Notes under the pieces: model-generated
The model's input: only the letters and a program-made list of their open reading frames with translations
Database searches by the model: none
Told to the model about the DNA's origin: nothing
Shown here: positions 35,515-44,512 of the stretch, one piece after another
How the letters are laid out: each line of letters opens with the position of its first letter
Numbering within the stretch: position 1 is the stretch's first letter
Assembly (NCBI GenBank): GCA_017405945.1
Contig: JAFQZL010000059.1
Location: 1 to 64,000, forward strand
From: Acidaminococcaceae bacterium
Lineage (GTDB): Bacteria > Bacillota > Negativicutes > Acidaminococcales > Acidaminococcaceae
DNA length: 64,000 bases
Reading direction: 5' to 3'
Program-made: the position numbers and the translations under genes

Positions 35515-37053
35515 TTAGCTTTCGGCTTTCTTAGATTTCGACTTTCCTTTTTTATTTTTTGATTTATCCTGCTTATCATCCGGGTTATAATGCTGATCTT
35601 GCGGTTTAACCTTATCTTCTTCCCGGATCGTAATATTTTCACCAGTATCCTGATCCGTTAAAATGATCTTTCCAAGATGCAGTTTATTGTTTACGATACT
35701 GAACGCATCAGTGCTGACGGTCCCGAACTGAGTGATGATTTTTATATCATAAAAGTGCAATTCCCTGTATCGGTTGCTGAAACGTCCCTGGAGACTGTCG
35801 AAAGGAACAAAGCTGTAATGTCCCTTTCCAGATTTAAAACTCCCGGTAGTCACTGTGCTGCGGGCATTCCCATAGCACTCAATATTTATATCCAGATCCA
35901 CCGGGCAGTACAGGTGAGAATTCCACAAGGCTCTTTTGCTGTCCAGATTTTTCCCTTTTCCGAAGATCCTGTATCTCCTGGTATTCATATTATAATAGCC
36001 CCGGGCTGCCAGGGTGCCCCCAAACACTTTTGAATGGACATCTGAAAAACGGAAAAGTCCGTTGGCATAATTAACATCCCCAATGATATCGGTAAAATGC
36101 AGTGCCGGAATATGCAGTTCTTTCATTTTGACAGTTCCCCGACCCATAGGTCCGGTTACGGGTCCTTCCATTCTGACCACTACCGTCATATTATCATGGA
36201 CATTCATGCCAAAGCCAAGGGAGGAAGGATCCACATCCCGCAGCGATACATCCACATCCAGCACAGGGGTAACCGGTTTAAAATTAATTTCGCCGTAGAT
36301 GGACATACCGCCGCCCTTCATGGTTCCGCCGAATTTTCCGGTGGACAGATCAATACGGGACATCCCGGTCGTATCGAGTCCCAGTTTCATATTAACATTG
36401 TTCAAAACATAATGATGCTTCTTATAGCGGGCAGCCAGCCGACAGTCCTCTAACACAATCACTGACCGCAGCCTGCGGGCGCCCAGATCAAAATTCATAC
36501 CGTCGTCATCATAAACGAAGTCGTGATCCTCAATCCATTCCGTTTCCAAATCCTGTTCCGTCTTATGTTTCGGATCCTGTCTCGTATTCATTTCCGCCTT
36601 CGGCTGTGCTTCCGCTTTTGGGAGATTGATTTGCCCCGGCTTCTGATCCAGAAAATCCACTTGCATATTCTCGTTAAAGCGCACAGAGATTACAGCGTTT
36701 TTAAGCGTCAGCTGCTGAATGGAAGTTGCTTTAAAACGGCGGGTGATAACGTCCCAGAGACGCACTTGAAAGCTTCCTTCCGGAATATGAAGAATCACAT
36801 CCCCATCAGGTTCTTTCCATACTAAATTCTCGAAATTAACATCTCCTGTGATATGGGCCATAAGGGTTTCCACCGTTATGGTTCCGCGCAGCATGGTCTG
36901 CTTTTCCATTTCCCGGTTAAAGATGAACGCAGCGCCCCGTTTGGCAAACTGCAGCAAACCCAGGATGACAAGGATACTGATGATAACGCTTGCAATAGCT
37001 GCTGCAACACTGATTTTATGCCGTTTTAAGAATCGTTTTCCCGGAAATTCCAT
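35515..37053 (-). CDS. AsmA/TamB-like envelope protein 2
   Basis: 512 residues: an N-terminal membrane helix (about residues 15-37), then a beta-rich extracytoplasmic body and a Lys/Ser-rich C-terminal tail (KSKNKKGKSKSKKAES). Residues 69-86 (GDVNFENLVWKEPDGDV) match the motif of the protein at 26192-27811, so the two are diverged paralogues. The middle, with FGGTMKGGGMSIYGEINFKP and VHSKVFGGTLAARGYYNMNTRRY, resembles AsmA-family proteins. A Glu/Lys-rich linker occupies residues 145-175. It lies between addB and rarA, all leftward. I infer a periplasm-spanning lipid-transport role from family resemblance only. Confidence 0.65.
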   Translation of the reverse strand: MEFPGKRFLKRHKISVAAAIASVIISILVILGLLQFAKRGAAFIFNREMEKQTMLRGTITVETLMAHITGDVNFENLVWKEPDGDVILHIPEGSFQVRLWDVITRRFKATSIQQLTLKNAVISVRFNENMQVDFLDQKPGQINLPKAEAQPKAEMNTRQDPKHKTEQDLETEWIEDHDFVYDDDGMNFDLGARRLRSVIVLEDCRLAARYKKHHYVLNNVNMKLGLDTTGMSRIDLSTGKFGGTMKGGGMSIYGEINFKPVTPVLDVDVSLRDVDPSSLGFGMNVHDNMTVVVRMEGPVTGPMGRGTVKMKELHIPALHFTDIIGDVNYANGLFRFSDVHSKVFGGTLAARGYYNMNTRRYRIFGKGKNLDSKRALWNSHLYCPVDLDINIECYGNARSTVTTGSFKSGKGHYSFVPFDSLQGRFSNRYRELHFYDIKIITQFGTVSTDAFSIVNNKLHLGKIILTDQDTGENITIREEDKVKPQDQHYNPDDKQDKSKNKKGKSKSKKAES

Positions 37054-37075
37054 AGTATTCTATGTTCCCCTCTGA

Positions 37076-38401
37076 TCAAATTTTCGCCCCGTGCTGCCGT
37101 TTCCACTCTTTGATCTGCCGCAGCCGTTCTTTGTAACGCGCTTCAAAGCCTTCCTCCGTGGGCTGATAGTAGGTCTTACCCAGCAAGGAGTCCGGCAGGC
37201 ACTGCATGTTGGTCAGCTTATCCTCCGTATCGTGAGCGTACTGATAGCCTTTGCCGTAGTTCAGGTTCTTCATCAGTTTTGTCGGCGCGTTGCGGATCAC
37301 AAGGGGAACCGGCTCCGCAATCATGTTCAGGGCATCCACCCGCGCGGTGTTATAGGCCACTTCCATAGCATTGGACTTGGGCGCCAGAGACATGTATACC
37401 ACGGCTTCCGTCAGGTGCACCGTGCATTCCGGCATGCCGATAAAGTGACAGGCCTGATAGGCTGCCACGGCAATCTCCAGGGCTTTGGGATCCGCCATGC
37501 CCACGTCCTCGCTGGCGAACCGGGTCACCCGGCGGGCCACATACAGGGGATCCTCCCCTGCTTCCAGCATCCGGGCCAGCCAGTACACCGCCGCGTCCGG
37601 ATCGGAGTTGCGCATGCTCTTGTGCAGCGCGGAGATTAAATTGTAGTGTTCTTCCCCATTTTTATCGTACAGCAGCGATTTTTTGGAAATGCACTGTTCC
37701 AGTATCTCTTTGGTTACAACGACTGTGCCGCCCTGCATATCCCCGTTCAGGATCACCATCTCCAGGGTGGAAAGGGCCGACCGGGCGTCCCCGTTGGCAA
37801 AATTGGCGATCAGGTTCAGCAGGTCGTCCGAAATTTCAATTTTCTGCCCGCCGAAGCCTTTGGGGCTTTGCAGGGCATGCTTCAGCATCTTCAGCAGATC
37901 GTCCGCTGACAAAGGCTGCAGCACAAACACACGGCAGCGGGAAAGCAGCGCGCCGTTGACCTCGAAGGAGGGGTTTTCGGTAGTCGCGCCGATGAGGATG
38001 ATGCTGCCTTTCTCCACAAAGGGAAGAAACGCGTCCTGCTGGGCTTTGTTGAAACGGTGGATCTCGTCTACAAACACGATGGTCCGCTGGCCGATCTGCC
38101 GGTTCTTTTCCGCTTTTTCCATGACGATACGGATTTCTTTGATGCCGCTGGTCACGGCAGAAAAATTAATAAACACCGACCGGGTCATCCGCGCGATGAT
38201 CTGGGCCAGCGTCGTTTTTCCCACACCGGGCGGGCCCCAGAAGATCATGGAGGAGATACGGTCCTGCTCGATCATGCGGCGCAGCACCCTGCCCCTGCCC
38301 AGCAGATGCTCCTGCCCTACGTATTCTTCTATTGTTTCCGGCCGCAGACGGGCAGCCAGGGGCTGGCTCACCAGGTCATCAAAAATGCCTGCCTGTTCCA
38401 T
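37076..38401 (-). CDS. rarA: Replication-associated recombination protein RarA (MgsA)
   Basis: 441-residue AAA+ ATPase acting at stalled replication forks, related to clamp loaders. The start RLRPETIEEYVGQEHLLG, Walker A FWGPPGVGKTTLAQ, Walker B IVFVDEIHRFNKAQQDAFLPFVE, sensor 1 LIGATTENPSFEV and the C-terminal tetramerisation domain (FASEDVGMADPKAL, KGYQYAHD) are all present. The start at 38401 follows GAGG by 8 bases; the ATG eight codons upstream has no site. An AsmA-like gene follows after a short gap. Confidence 0.95.
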   Translation of the reverse strand: MEQAGIFDDLVSQPLAARLRPETIEEYVGQEHLLGRGRVLRRMIEQDRISSMIFWGPPGVGKTTLAQIIARMTRSVFINFSAVTSGIKEIRIVMEKAEKNRQIGQRTIVFVDEIHRFNKAQQDAFLPFVEKGSIILIGATTENPSFEVNGALLSRCRVFVLQPLSADDLLKMLKHALQSPKGFGGQKIEISDDLLNLIANFANGDARSALSTLEMVILNGDMQGGTVVVTKEILEQCISKKSLLYDKNGEEHYNLISALHKSMRNSDPDAAVYWLARMLEAGEDPLYVARRVTRFASEDVGMADPKALEIAVAAYQACHFIGMPECTVHLTEAVVYMSLAPKSNAMEVAYNTARVDALNMIAEPVPLVIRNAPTKLMKNLNYGKGYQYAHDTEDKLTNMQCLPDSLLGKTYYQPTEEGFEARYKERLRQIKEWKRQHGAKI

Positions 38402-38465
38402 AGTCGTCGCCTCGTTATCATACAAATCATCAAAACAACTGTTCGCATTTCATTGTATCATATTC

Positions 38466-38508
38466 ATAAAAAAAAGTAAAGGAAGTGCTGAACGATCAGC
38501 ACTTCCTT
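38466..38508 (-). terminator. Intrinsic terminator of the first metQ-like gene
   Basis: On the - strand a 13-bp perfect stem (AAGGAAGTGCTGA with its complement), a 4-base loop and a tail TACTTTTTTTT. It lies 13 bases after the stop of the lipoprotein gene. Confidence 0.9.
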
Positions 38509-38521
38509 CAGATGTCTGTTA

Positions 38522-39355
38522 TCAGAACGCCGGAACGACCGCACCTTTGTATTTGTCCTGAATGAACTTCTTCACTTCGGGGGTCTTCAGAGCCTTGGCC
38601 AGCTTCAGCAGTTCAGGGCGTTTCTCGTCGCCGGTACGTACCGCGATTACGTTGGCGTACGGGGAATCCTTTTCAATGAACAGGGAATCTTTCACCGGGT
38701 TCAGTTTTGCTTCCATGGCGAAGTTGGAGTTGATGACTGCCAGGTCGGTGTCGTCCAGGGCACGGGGCAGCGTCGCGCTTTCCACTTCAATGATCTTCAG
38801 GTTTTTGGGATTTGCCGCCAGATCGTTAGGCGTTGCGGTGATGCCCTTTCCGTCTTTCAGTTTCAGCAGGCCCGCTGCTTCCAGAAGCATCAGGCTGCGG
38901 CCGCCGTTGGTCGGATCATTGGGGATCGCCACTTTGGCGCCGTTGGGCAGGGATTTGATATCTTTGAACTTCTTGGAATAGCATCCCATGGGTTCGATAT
39001 GGACCTTATCCAGCACTGTCAGTTTCAGGTTGCGTTCCTGACAGGTCTTCTCCAGGAAAGGAACATGCTGGAAGAAGTTGGCATCCAGTTCCTTATCCGA
39101 AAGGGACAGGTTGGGTTTTACATAATCCGTAAACTCGATGACCTGCAGGTCTACGCCTTCTTTGGCCAGCTGCGGTTTTACAAAATTCAGCAGTTCCGCA
39201 TGGGGCACCGGAGTTGCCCCGACTTTTACAACGATTTTTTTGCCTCCGTCTTTCGGCGCGTCCGTCGCAGCCTTTTTGCCACCGTCGCCACCGCAGCCCA
39301 GCATCAGCATGGATGCCATCGCTACAGACAGAATGCCGTAAACAAATTTTTTCAT
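38522..39355 (-). CDS. MetQ/NlpA-type substrate-binding lipoprotein 1
   Basis: A 277-residue solute-binding lipoprotein. The lipobox is LMLGC (Cys about residue 21), followed by a short Gly/Lys linker and the NlpA/MetQ body: VKVGATPVPHAELLNFVKPQL, DANFFQHVPFLE, IAIPNDPTNGGRSLMLLEAAGLLKL-like segment and the C-terminal KALKTPEVKKFIQDKYKG. Family members bind D/L-methionine for the MetNI ABC transporter. No metN or metI is adjacent and the gene has its own terminator, so it is an orphan binding protein. ATG 39355 follows GAAGGAG by 8 bases. The leader (39356-39557) has no S-box pattern I could recognise. Confidence 0.9.
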   Translation of the reverse strand: MKKFVYGILSVAMASMLMLGCGGDGGKKAATDAPKDGGKKIVVKVGATPVPHAELLNFVKPQLAKEGVDLQVIEFTDYVKPNLSLSDKELDANFFQHVPFLEKTCQERNLKLTVLDKVHIEPMGCYSKKFKDIKSLPNGAKVAIPNDPTNGGRSLMLLEAAGLLKLKDGKGITATPNDLAANPKNLKIIEVESATLPRALDDTDLAVINSNFAMEAKLNPVKDSLFIEKDSPYANVIAVRTGDEKRPELLKLAKALKTPEVKKFIQDKYKGAVVPAF

Positions 39356-39557
39356 GTTTCCCACTCCTTCATTTAATAATTTGTGTCACCAGTGATCCAG
39401 GAAGCATTGATTCCAACGCCTGTGAAGACAAACAGGCAGGCACTCTCAAAACTCTACTCATCCGATAGGAATATCTTAAAAGTCTTTTCTGCTTTTGTCA
39501 AGCAAAATGCTCATGCCGGCATTGCTAAGTATTCTTCTGCAGGCCACCCGCAACCCT

Positions 39558-40886
39558 TCAGTTCCACCCCAGCACGGCCCGGGCATGGCCTTTCAGGTGC
39601 AGGGCAATTTTGACATGCCCGCTGACCAGAGGATGTACGCCATCCAAAAAGTCGGACCGGTTCAGCAGGGGGCCGTGGGCATTCAAATCAATAAAAAACA
39701 CTTTGGAATCCCCTGCTGCCCGCAGCTCCGCAACCGCGCCGCCCATACCGGGAACGGAGCGCTGGCTGGTCACCGCATTAGCCGGGGTCATGCAGAAAAT
39801 GACAGCATCGGGACGGAACTGCCGTACTCTCAGAATCAGTTTCTTGTACTGATTTTTAAAATAGTCGTCTGAGGGACGGTTCACCGGATCGTTGAAATCA
39901 TTTTCCCCATAGGCCAGGATTACAAGATCCGGGTCATCCATCTGGTTGCTCCAGCGAGGTTCCTTCTGTGTATAAAAAGCACGCTCTATCTGCTCTTCCG
40001 CGTGTTTTGCGCTGTAAGGGGGCTTTTCTTCGTTGTTGCGTACCGCCCCTTCCCCCGAATTGGCCACACAGCTCCAGTCTGCATTCACCATACGGGCTAA
40101 CAGGGGACCAAAAGCAAAATATCCGCTTTCTCGCCGGAAATAGTCCCCCTCCGGATAGATAAAAGCCCCTGCCGCTACGGAATCACCAAAAATCTCGATG
40201 TACCTGCGGTGAGGTTTCCGTTGCACCGGCGGCTGCGGTGTTACGGGCTTTGCTTCCTCTTTAGACTCCATTTTTATTCTGCGTTTCCGCCTTTTTTTGG
40301 GTTTCTGCTTTTCTTCCGCATTCCCGGTATCTTTGTCGGCGGCAATGTGCTTGTTAAAGTCTGCCCTGCTGTTGGCAGCTGCATCCCTGTTACCGGTAGC
40401 GTTCCCGCTGACTGCGGCGCCCTGTCCGGCAACAGGGGGATTGGATACCGGGGTAACAGCAGCCGCGGCTTCACTTTCCCCGACAAAGTAAAACCCCCGG
40501 AGGATGGTTACGCCCCGCAGGCCTTCCGTATCACGGATCATGAGCAGCCTGTGTTTCCCCTGCGGCAGATTCTGATATAACACATTTGTTCCCATCTGGG
40601 CTTTGAACCGGACCATCTGCCCGTCATCAAGTTTCTTCAGCCACCAGACATCGTTTTGGGAATCACTGTACATCTGCACCTGCACCCCGGTGCCTTCAAA
40701 CTCGGCGGAAACCTGGACTGCCCCCCGTCCGGCATACTTGCTGCCGTTATCTGCGGAGATCCACCGCCCCATGGTTTTGATCCTGGGATTATTGGCCAAA
40801 ACAAAACTCGCCAGTGCGGATTCACAAAAAACCAGCCCTGCAACAAGCAGGGCCAGCACTATACGAAAAATCATTATATTTCTCAT
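39558..40886 (-). CDS. Secreted SGNH/GDSL hydrolase with CE2-like N-terminal domain
   Basis: 442 residues from ATG 40886. A signal peptide (MIFRIVLALLVAGLVFCESALA) precedes a beta-jelly-roll domain (ISADNGSKYAGRGAVQVSAEFEGTGV...LLMIRDTEG) like that of carbohydrate esterase family 2. A Lys/Arg/Ala-rich linker follows (EKQKPKKRRKRRIKM), then an SGNH hydrolase with block I EIFGDSVAAGA, block III YGENDFND and block V DGVHPL, which supply Ser, Asn and the Asp-His pair. It probably deacetylates a glycan in the periplasm or at the surface. No clear ribosome site; the frame is open upstream, and the start is uncertain by five codons. Confidence 0.82.
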   Translation of the reverse strand: MRNIMIFRIVLALLVAGLVFCESALASFVLANNPRIKTMGRWISADNGSKYAGRGAVQVSAEFEGTGVQVQMYSDSQNDVWWLKKLDDGQMVRFKAQMGTNVLYQNLPQGKHRLLMIRDTEGLRGVTILRGFYFVGESEAAAAVTPVSNPPVAGQGAAVSGNATGNRDAAANSRADFNKHIAADKDTGNAEEKQKPKKRRKRRIKMESKEEAKPVTPQPPVQRKPHRRYIEIFGDSVAAGAFIYPEGDYFRRESGYFAFGPLLARMVNADWSCVANSGEGAVRNNEEKPPYSAKHAEEQIERAFYTQKEPRWSNQMDDPDLVILAYGENDFNDPVNRPSDDYFKNQYKKLILRVRQFRPDAVIFCMTPANAVTSQRSVPGMGGAVAELRAAGDSKVFFIDLNAHGPLLNRSDFLDGVHPLVSGHVKIALHLKGHARAVLGWN

Positions 40887-40947
40887 CTTATTTAAAAAAG
40901 ACACAAAACTACACCTGTTAGTAAAATAACCCCTGACGTTCTTTCGG

Positions 40948-41382
40948 TCAGTCCAACTGGCTGGTGCAGTGCGGGCAGCGGGTGGCATCGTCCGCGATCT
41001 CACTCTTGCAGTATGGGCAGGTACGGGCCGGAGCCGGTTCTTCCGCCGGTTTGCGCAGCCGGTTGATCTGTTTGATGACAATGAAAACTGCCAGTGCAAC
41101 CAGCAGAAAATCAATAACTGTATTGATGAAGGAACCGTAAGCGATGACAGCCGCGCCCGCTTTTTTGGCTTCTGCCAGGTTCGCAAACTGTTTATCGGTC
41201 AGGTTGATATACAGGTTGGAGAAGTCCACATCTCCAACCAGTTTGCCTAACGGGGGCATCACGATATCATTCACGAAGGAAGTAACGATTTTGCCGAAAG
41301 CGCCGCCGATAACAACGCCAACTGCCATATCTACTACATTACCGCGTACCGCAAATTCTTTAAATTCACTGCAAAAGCCCAT
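40948..41382 (-). CDS. mscL: Large-conductance mechanosensitive channel with C-terminal zinc ribbon
   Basis: 144 residues. The N-terminus [41 protein letters not shown] is classic MscL (TM1 and pore helix), and TM2 lies around residues 80-105. It opens under membrane tension to release solutes on osmotic downshock. The C-terminus, instead of the usual cytoplasmic helix bundle alone, ends in a treble-clef zinc-ribbon pattern: CPYC (122-125) and CPHC (136-139). The start has an AGGAGGA site. It stands alone, divergent from the NSS transporter. Confidence 0.93.
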   Translation of the reverse strand: MGFCSEFKEFAVRGNVVDMAVGVVIGGAFGKIVTSFVNDIVMPPLGKLVGDVDFSNLYINLTDKQFANLAEAKKAGAAVIAYGSFINTVIDFLLVALAVFIVIKQINRLRKPAEEPAPARTCPYCKSEIADDATRCPHCTSQLD

Positions 41383-41775
41383 TTTTATTCCTCCTTGGAT
41401 AACAAATAACCGGTTTTAAAAACATACCGTTTATTTCTTCTGCCGTCCTCATGAAGCATGAAATCATCACAAGTTCATGCAAATCATCTTGAAAGCGCAG
41501 AAAATATCTATAGATAATTAAACCACAACAATGTGCATTAGTCAATAAATACCTTGCGTTTCAGGGCTGTTTCCGGTTTACGGGCTGACCTGCCCGAAGC
41601 CCTGCTGTAACTTTCCTTTACCCTGCCGGAACGATACAGGACCTGCTGTTTTATACTATTTTAAAGATAGTATTTACTTTTTTCCCTGTACCTTGCTATA
41701 ATGATGAATAATAATAAAAACGCAGAATTACACTGTAACAGCGTCACAGTTACAGATTCCAGGGAGGTATGATCA
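41383..41775. other. Intergenic region between mscL and the NSS transporter gene
   Basis: About 390 bases holding the divergent starts. The right half contains the transporter promoter (41673-41702) and its leader. The left half is A/T-rich with no recognisable RNA or hairpin terminator. Confidence 0.6.
41673..41702 (+). promoter_or_regulatory. Promoter of the NSS transporter gene
   Basis: TTTACT (41673-41678), an 18-base spacer and TATAAT (41697-41702) preceded by TGC, an extended -10. The start codon is about 74 bases downstream. Confidence 0.7.
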
Positions 41776-43146
41776 ATGGAACGCGGAACCTTTTCAACCC
41801 GTCTTGGTTTTATATTAGTATCGGCAGGCTGCGCCATCGGCCTGGGCAACGTCTGGCGGTTTCCTTTCATCACCGGTAAATACGGGGGCGCGTCCTTTGT
41901 ACTGATATACTTATTCTTCCTCGCAATCCTGGGCCTGCCCATCATGGTAGCCGAGTTCGCCGTGGGCCGTGCCAGCAAGCGCAGCGCCTCGCTCTCCTTC
42001 GACATACTGGAGCCCAAAGGCACGAAATGGCATCTGTACAAGTACGGCTGCATCCTGGGCAACACCATGCTGATGATGTTCTACACTACCATTACCGGCT
42101 GGATGTTCTATTATCTGTATAAAATGGCCACCGGAGGATTTATTGGCCTGGCCGCCAAAGATATCGGCGGCGTGTTAGGCGGGCTGGTGACAGATCCCGT
42201 AACCATGACCGGTTACATGATCCTGACGGTCGTTTTGGGTTTCGGCGTCTGCTACCTGGGTGTGGAAGCCGGTGTGGAGCGGATCACCAAGTTCATGATG
42301 ACCTGCCTGCTGTTCCTCATGATCGCCCTGGCAGTCCATTCCGTGACACTGCCCGGTGGGGAAAGCGGTCTTGCCTATTTCCTGCAGCCTGATTTCAGCC
42401 GCCTTGCCAAATACGACGCCAACGAGGTCATCTTCGCCGCCATGGGGCAGGCGTTCTTCACCCTGAGCCTGGGCATCGGCGCCCTGGCTATTTTCGGCAG
42501 TTACATCGGCAAGGAAAAACGCCTCACCGGCGAAGCGATCTACGTCATCCTGCTGGATACTTTCGTGGCTATCATGAGCGGCCTGATCATCTTTCCGGCC
42601 TGCTCCGCGTTCAACGTGGATCCGGGCGCTGGTCCCAACCTGCTGTTCATCACCCTGCCCAACGTATTCAACCACATGGCCGGCGGCCGGTTCTGGGGCA
42701 CCCTGTTCTTCCTGTTTATGACCTTTGCCGCCATGTCCACCGTTATCGCGGTATTTGAGAACCTGGTAGCCTGCATCTGCGACCTGACCGGCTGGGAACG
42801 GAAGAGCGTCATCAGGCTGGGAACCGTCGCTATCATTGTATTGTCCCTGCCCTGTATTTTCGGTTTCAATATCTGGAGCAACTTCCAGCCTCTGGGCAAA
42901 GGCACCGGCGTGCTGGATCTGGAAGACTTCATCGTCAGCAACAATCTGCTGCCCCTGGGCAGTCTGATCTACCTCGCTTTCTGCACCAGCCGCTACGGCT
43001 GGGGCTGGGATAACTTCATCAAAGAAGCGGACACCGGCAAAGGCGTGGCATTTCCAAAATGGCTTCGGTTCTACCTGACATACCTTTTGCCTCTGGTCGT
43101 ACTGTACATTTTCGTTCAGGGCTACATCGCGATTTTCGGCCATTGA
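41776..43146 (+). CDS. Sodium-dependent transporter, NSS/SNF family
   Basis: 456 residues with about 11 transmembrane helices. The N-terminus RLGFILVSAGCAIGLGNVWRFPFITGKYGG is the NSS TM1 signature (Na and substrate sites). Helix regions follow with GLPIMVAEFAVGRAS and the TM6 stretch FFTLSLGIGALAIFGSY. Relatives such as LeuT and MhsT carry amino acids or other small amine solutes into the cell with Na+. The substrate cannot be read from sequence. Ribosome site GGGAGG is well placed, and the extended -10 promoter lies just upstream. The end is followed by a long palindromic element at 43177-43345. Confidence 0.93.
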   Translation: MERGTFSTRLGFILVSAGCAIGLGNVWRFPFITGKYGGASFVLIYLFFLAILGLPIMVAEFAVGRASKRSASLSFDILEPKGTKWHLYKYGCILGNTMLMMFYTTITGWMFYYLYKMATGGFIGLAAKDIGGVLGGLVTDPVTMTGYMILTVVLGFGVCYLGVEAGVERITKFMMTCLLFLMIALAVHSVTLPGGESGLAYFLQPDFSRLAKYDANEVIFAAMGQAFFTLSLGIGALAIFGSYIGKEKRLTGEAIYVILLDTFVAIMSGLIIFPACSAFNVDPGAGPNLLFITLPNVFNHMAGGRFWGTLFFLFMTFAAMSTVIAVFENLVACICDLTGWERKSVIRLGTVAIIVLSLPCIFGFNIWSNFQPLGKGTGVLDLEDFIVSNNLLPLGSLIYLAFCTSRYGWGWDNFIKEADTGKGVAFPKWLRFYLTYLLPLVVLYIFVQGYIAIFGH

Positions 43147-43176
43147 TAACCGATTTATCTGCAATAAGTAATTTGT

Positions 43177-43345
43177 AAGAAAAACGATACCGCAAAACCG
43201 GGGACGGTTCCTATTCCATGAATTCATTCGTCTGTGGCTTCGAAACTCGAGGCTTTGCCTCTCAAACAGTCTCGCCACGGACGAGGAATTTCATCTCATG
43301 GAATTACGTAACCGTCCCCGATGTTTTGCTCGTATCTTTTTTCTT
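43177..43345. repeat. Long imperfect palindrome, copy E1
   Basis: A 169-base element folding into one long hairpin. The outer arms 43177-43209 and 43310-43345 match almost base for base (for example CGGGGACGGTT with AACCGTCCCCG), and the inner arms continue through ATTCCATGA/TCATGGAAT and GTGGC/GCCAC to the apex GAGGCTTTGCCTC at 43249-43261. It lies between convergent genes. Its core is repeated in reverse orientation at 44513-44698. Confidence 0.85.
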
Positions 43346-43385
43346 TTAGCCTGCCTTGCTCAGCAGATAGAATCTGTATGAAATT

Positions 43386-44483
43386 CTACTTCAGATTATT
43401 AAAAAAGTGCGGCGAATCGCCCCACTGTCCCCAGCCTACCGTATCACCGACAGAAGCGACCCGCGCGCTGAGACAGTTGCGGCACTGTTCCTGCCCGTCT
43501 TCCAGGCAGGGTTTGTTGTCGTACAGCTGGTACTGACTGCGGAATTGCGGCAGTGTCACCAGGGGCATCAGAATATTGGCCCCGGCTTTCAGCGCCATTT
43601 CCCTTCCAAGAGGGTGTAGTGTCTGCATGGCTGTCGTAGCAGCGATGTTTACATCCTTTAAAAACAGGCGTGTCACCGCCACCATGTTAATGCTCAGCCG
43701 CAAACGGCGCGCCTTTTCTGCCTGCGAATCCAGACCGGTTTCACTGACTTTCTTCCCCAGCGGCGTGTTGTGATGCACCACATAAGGCCCCATACCGATC
43801 ATGGCTATGTTTTGTTTTTTATAGAACAATATATCATCCGCCAGATTCTCCAGCGTCTGCCCGGGAAGTCCGATCATGACACCGGTACCCACCTGGTAAC
43901 CGATTTCCGCCAGCGCGTCCAGACAGGCTTTCCGCACTTCCCACTTGTGATGTCCGTCCTGAGGATGCAGCGTTTTGTACAGTTTTGGGTTGCTGCTTTC
44001 GATCCGCAGCAGGTAACGGTGCGCCCCTGCATTGTACCAGCGCTGATAGGTTTCTTTTGTCTGTTCGCCCACACAAAGGGTGATCCCCAGGGCCCCGTTC
44101 CCTATCGATTTAATCTCCCGCAGCAGTTCCTCCACGTAATCAATGAATGCCCCGTCCTGCCGTTCTCCGGATTGCAGTGTAATGGAACCGTACTGTTGCT
44201 CATAGCACCAGCGGGCCATTGCCAGGATATCTTCCTTCGGCGTGTCAAACCGTTCCACCTGCCGGTTGCCTCTGCGGATCCCACAGTAGCAGCAGTTCTT
44301 GATGCAGCGGTTGGAAAACTCCAGCAGGCCCCGGTAGTAATCCACATTACCGACCCATTCCTTTTTGACTTCATAGGCCATACGGTACAACTGCTCCAGT
44401 TCATCCGGTTCAGTGCGGCCCAGCAAGAACACAAGGTCTTCCCTATTCAGTTCTTCTTTTTGTAAATAATAAGAAATGTTCAT
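43386..44483 (-). CDS. hydE: [FeFe]-hydrogenase maturase HydE (radical SAM)
   Basis: 365-residue radical SAM enzyme with the CxxxCxxC cluster in FSNRCIKNCCYCGIRRGN (Cys near 61-68), ITLQSGERQ, GIGLPGQT-like segment GVMIGLPGQTLENLADD and the BATS domain with C-terminal cysteines (CRNCLSARVA). It matches HydE, which works with HydF and HydG to build the di-iron site of [FeFe]-hydrogenase. hydF and hydG are not in the window. BioB and PylB are related, but the sequence and absence of biotin genes favour HydE. The ribosome site is weak. Palindromes E1 and E2 lie on either side. Confidence 0.85.
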   Translation of the reverse strand: MNISYYLQKEELNREDLVFLLGRTEPDELEQLYRMAYEVKKEWVGNVDYYRGLLEFSNRCIKNCCYCGIRRGNRQVERFDTPKEDILAMARWCYEQQYGSITLQSGERQDGAFIDYVEELLREIKSIGNGALGITLCVGEQTKETYQRWYNAGAHRYLLRIESSNPKLYKTLHPQDGHHKWEVRKACLDALAEIGYQVGTGVMIGLPGQTLENLADDILFYKKQNIAMIGMGPYVVHHNTPLGKKVSETGLDSQAEKARRLRLSINMVAVTRLFLKDVNIAATTAMQTLHPLGREMALKAGANILMPLVTLPQFRSQYQLYDNKPCLEDGQEQCRNCLSARVASVGDTVGWGQWGDSPHFFNNLK

Positions 44484-44512
44484 TTTTGTTCATTATTAAA
44501 AAACTATATCGG

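Noticed and set aside
39356-39557. SAM (S-box) riboswitch upstream of metQ-like 1, and also the leader of metQ-like 2
   Set aside because: No S-box core sequence or matching stem order was visible; the leader of metQ-like 2 has a palindromic operator instead.
42175-43278. Long reading frame (367 codons) antisense to the NSS transporter
   Set aside because: The transporter frame has 11 membrane helices and family motifs; the antisense frame is His/Gln/Asp-rich, with no ribosome site, typical of codon-bias shadow.
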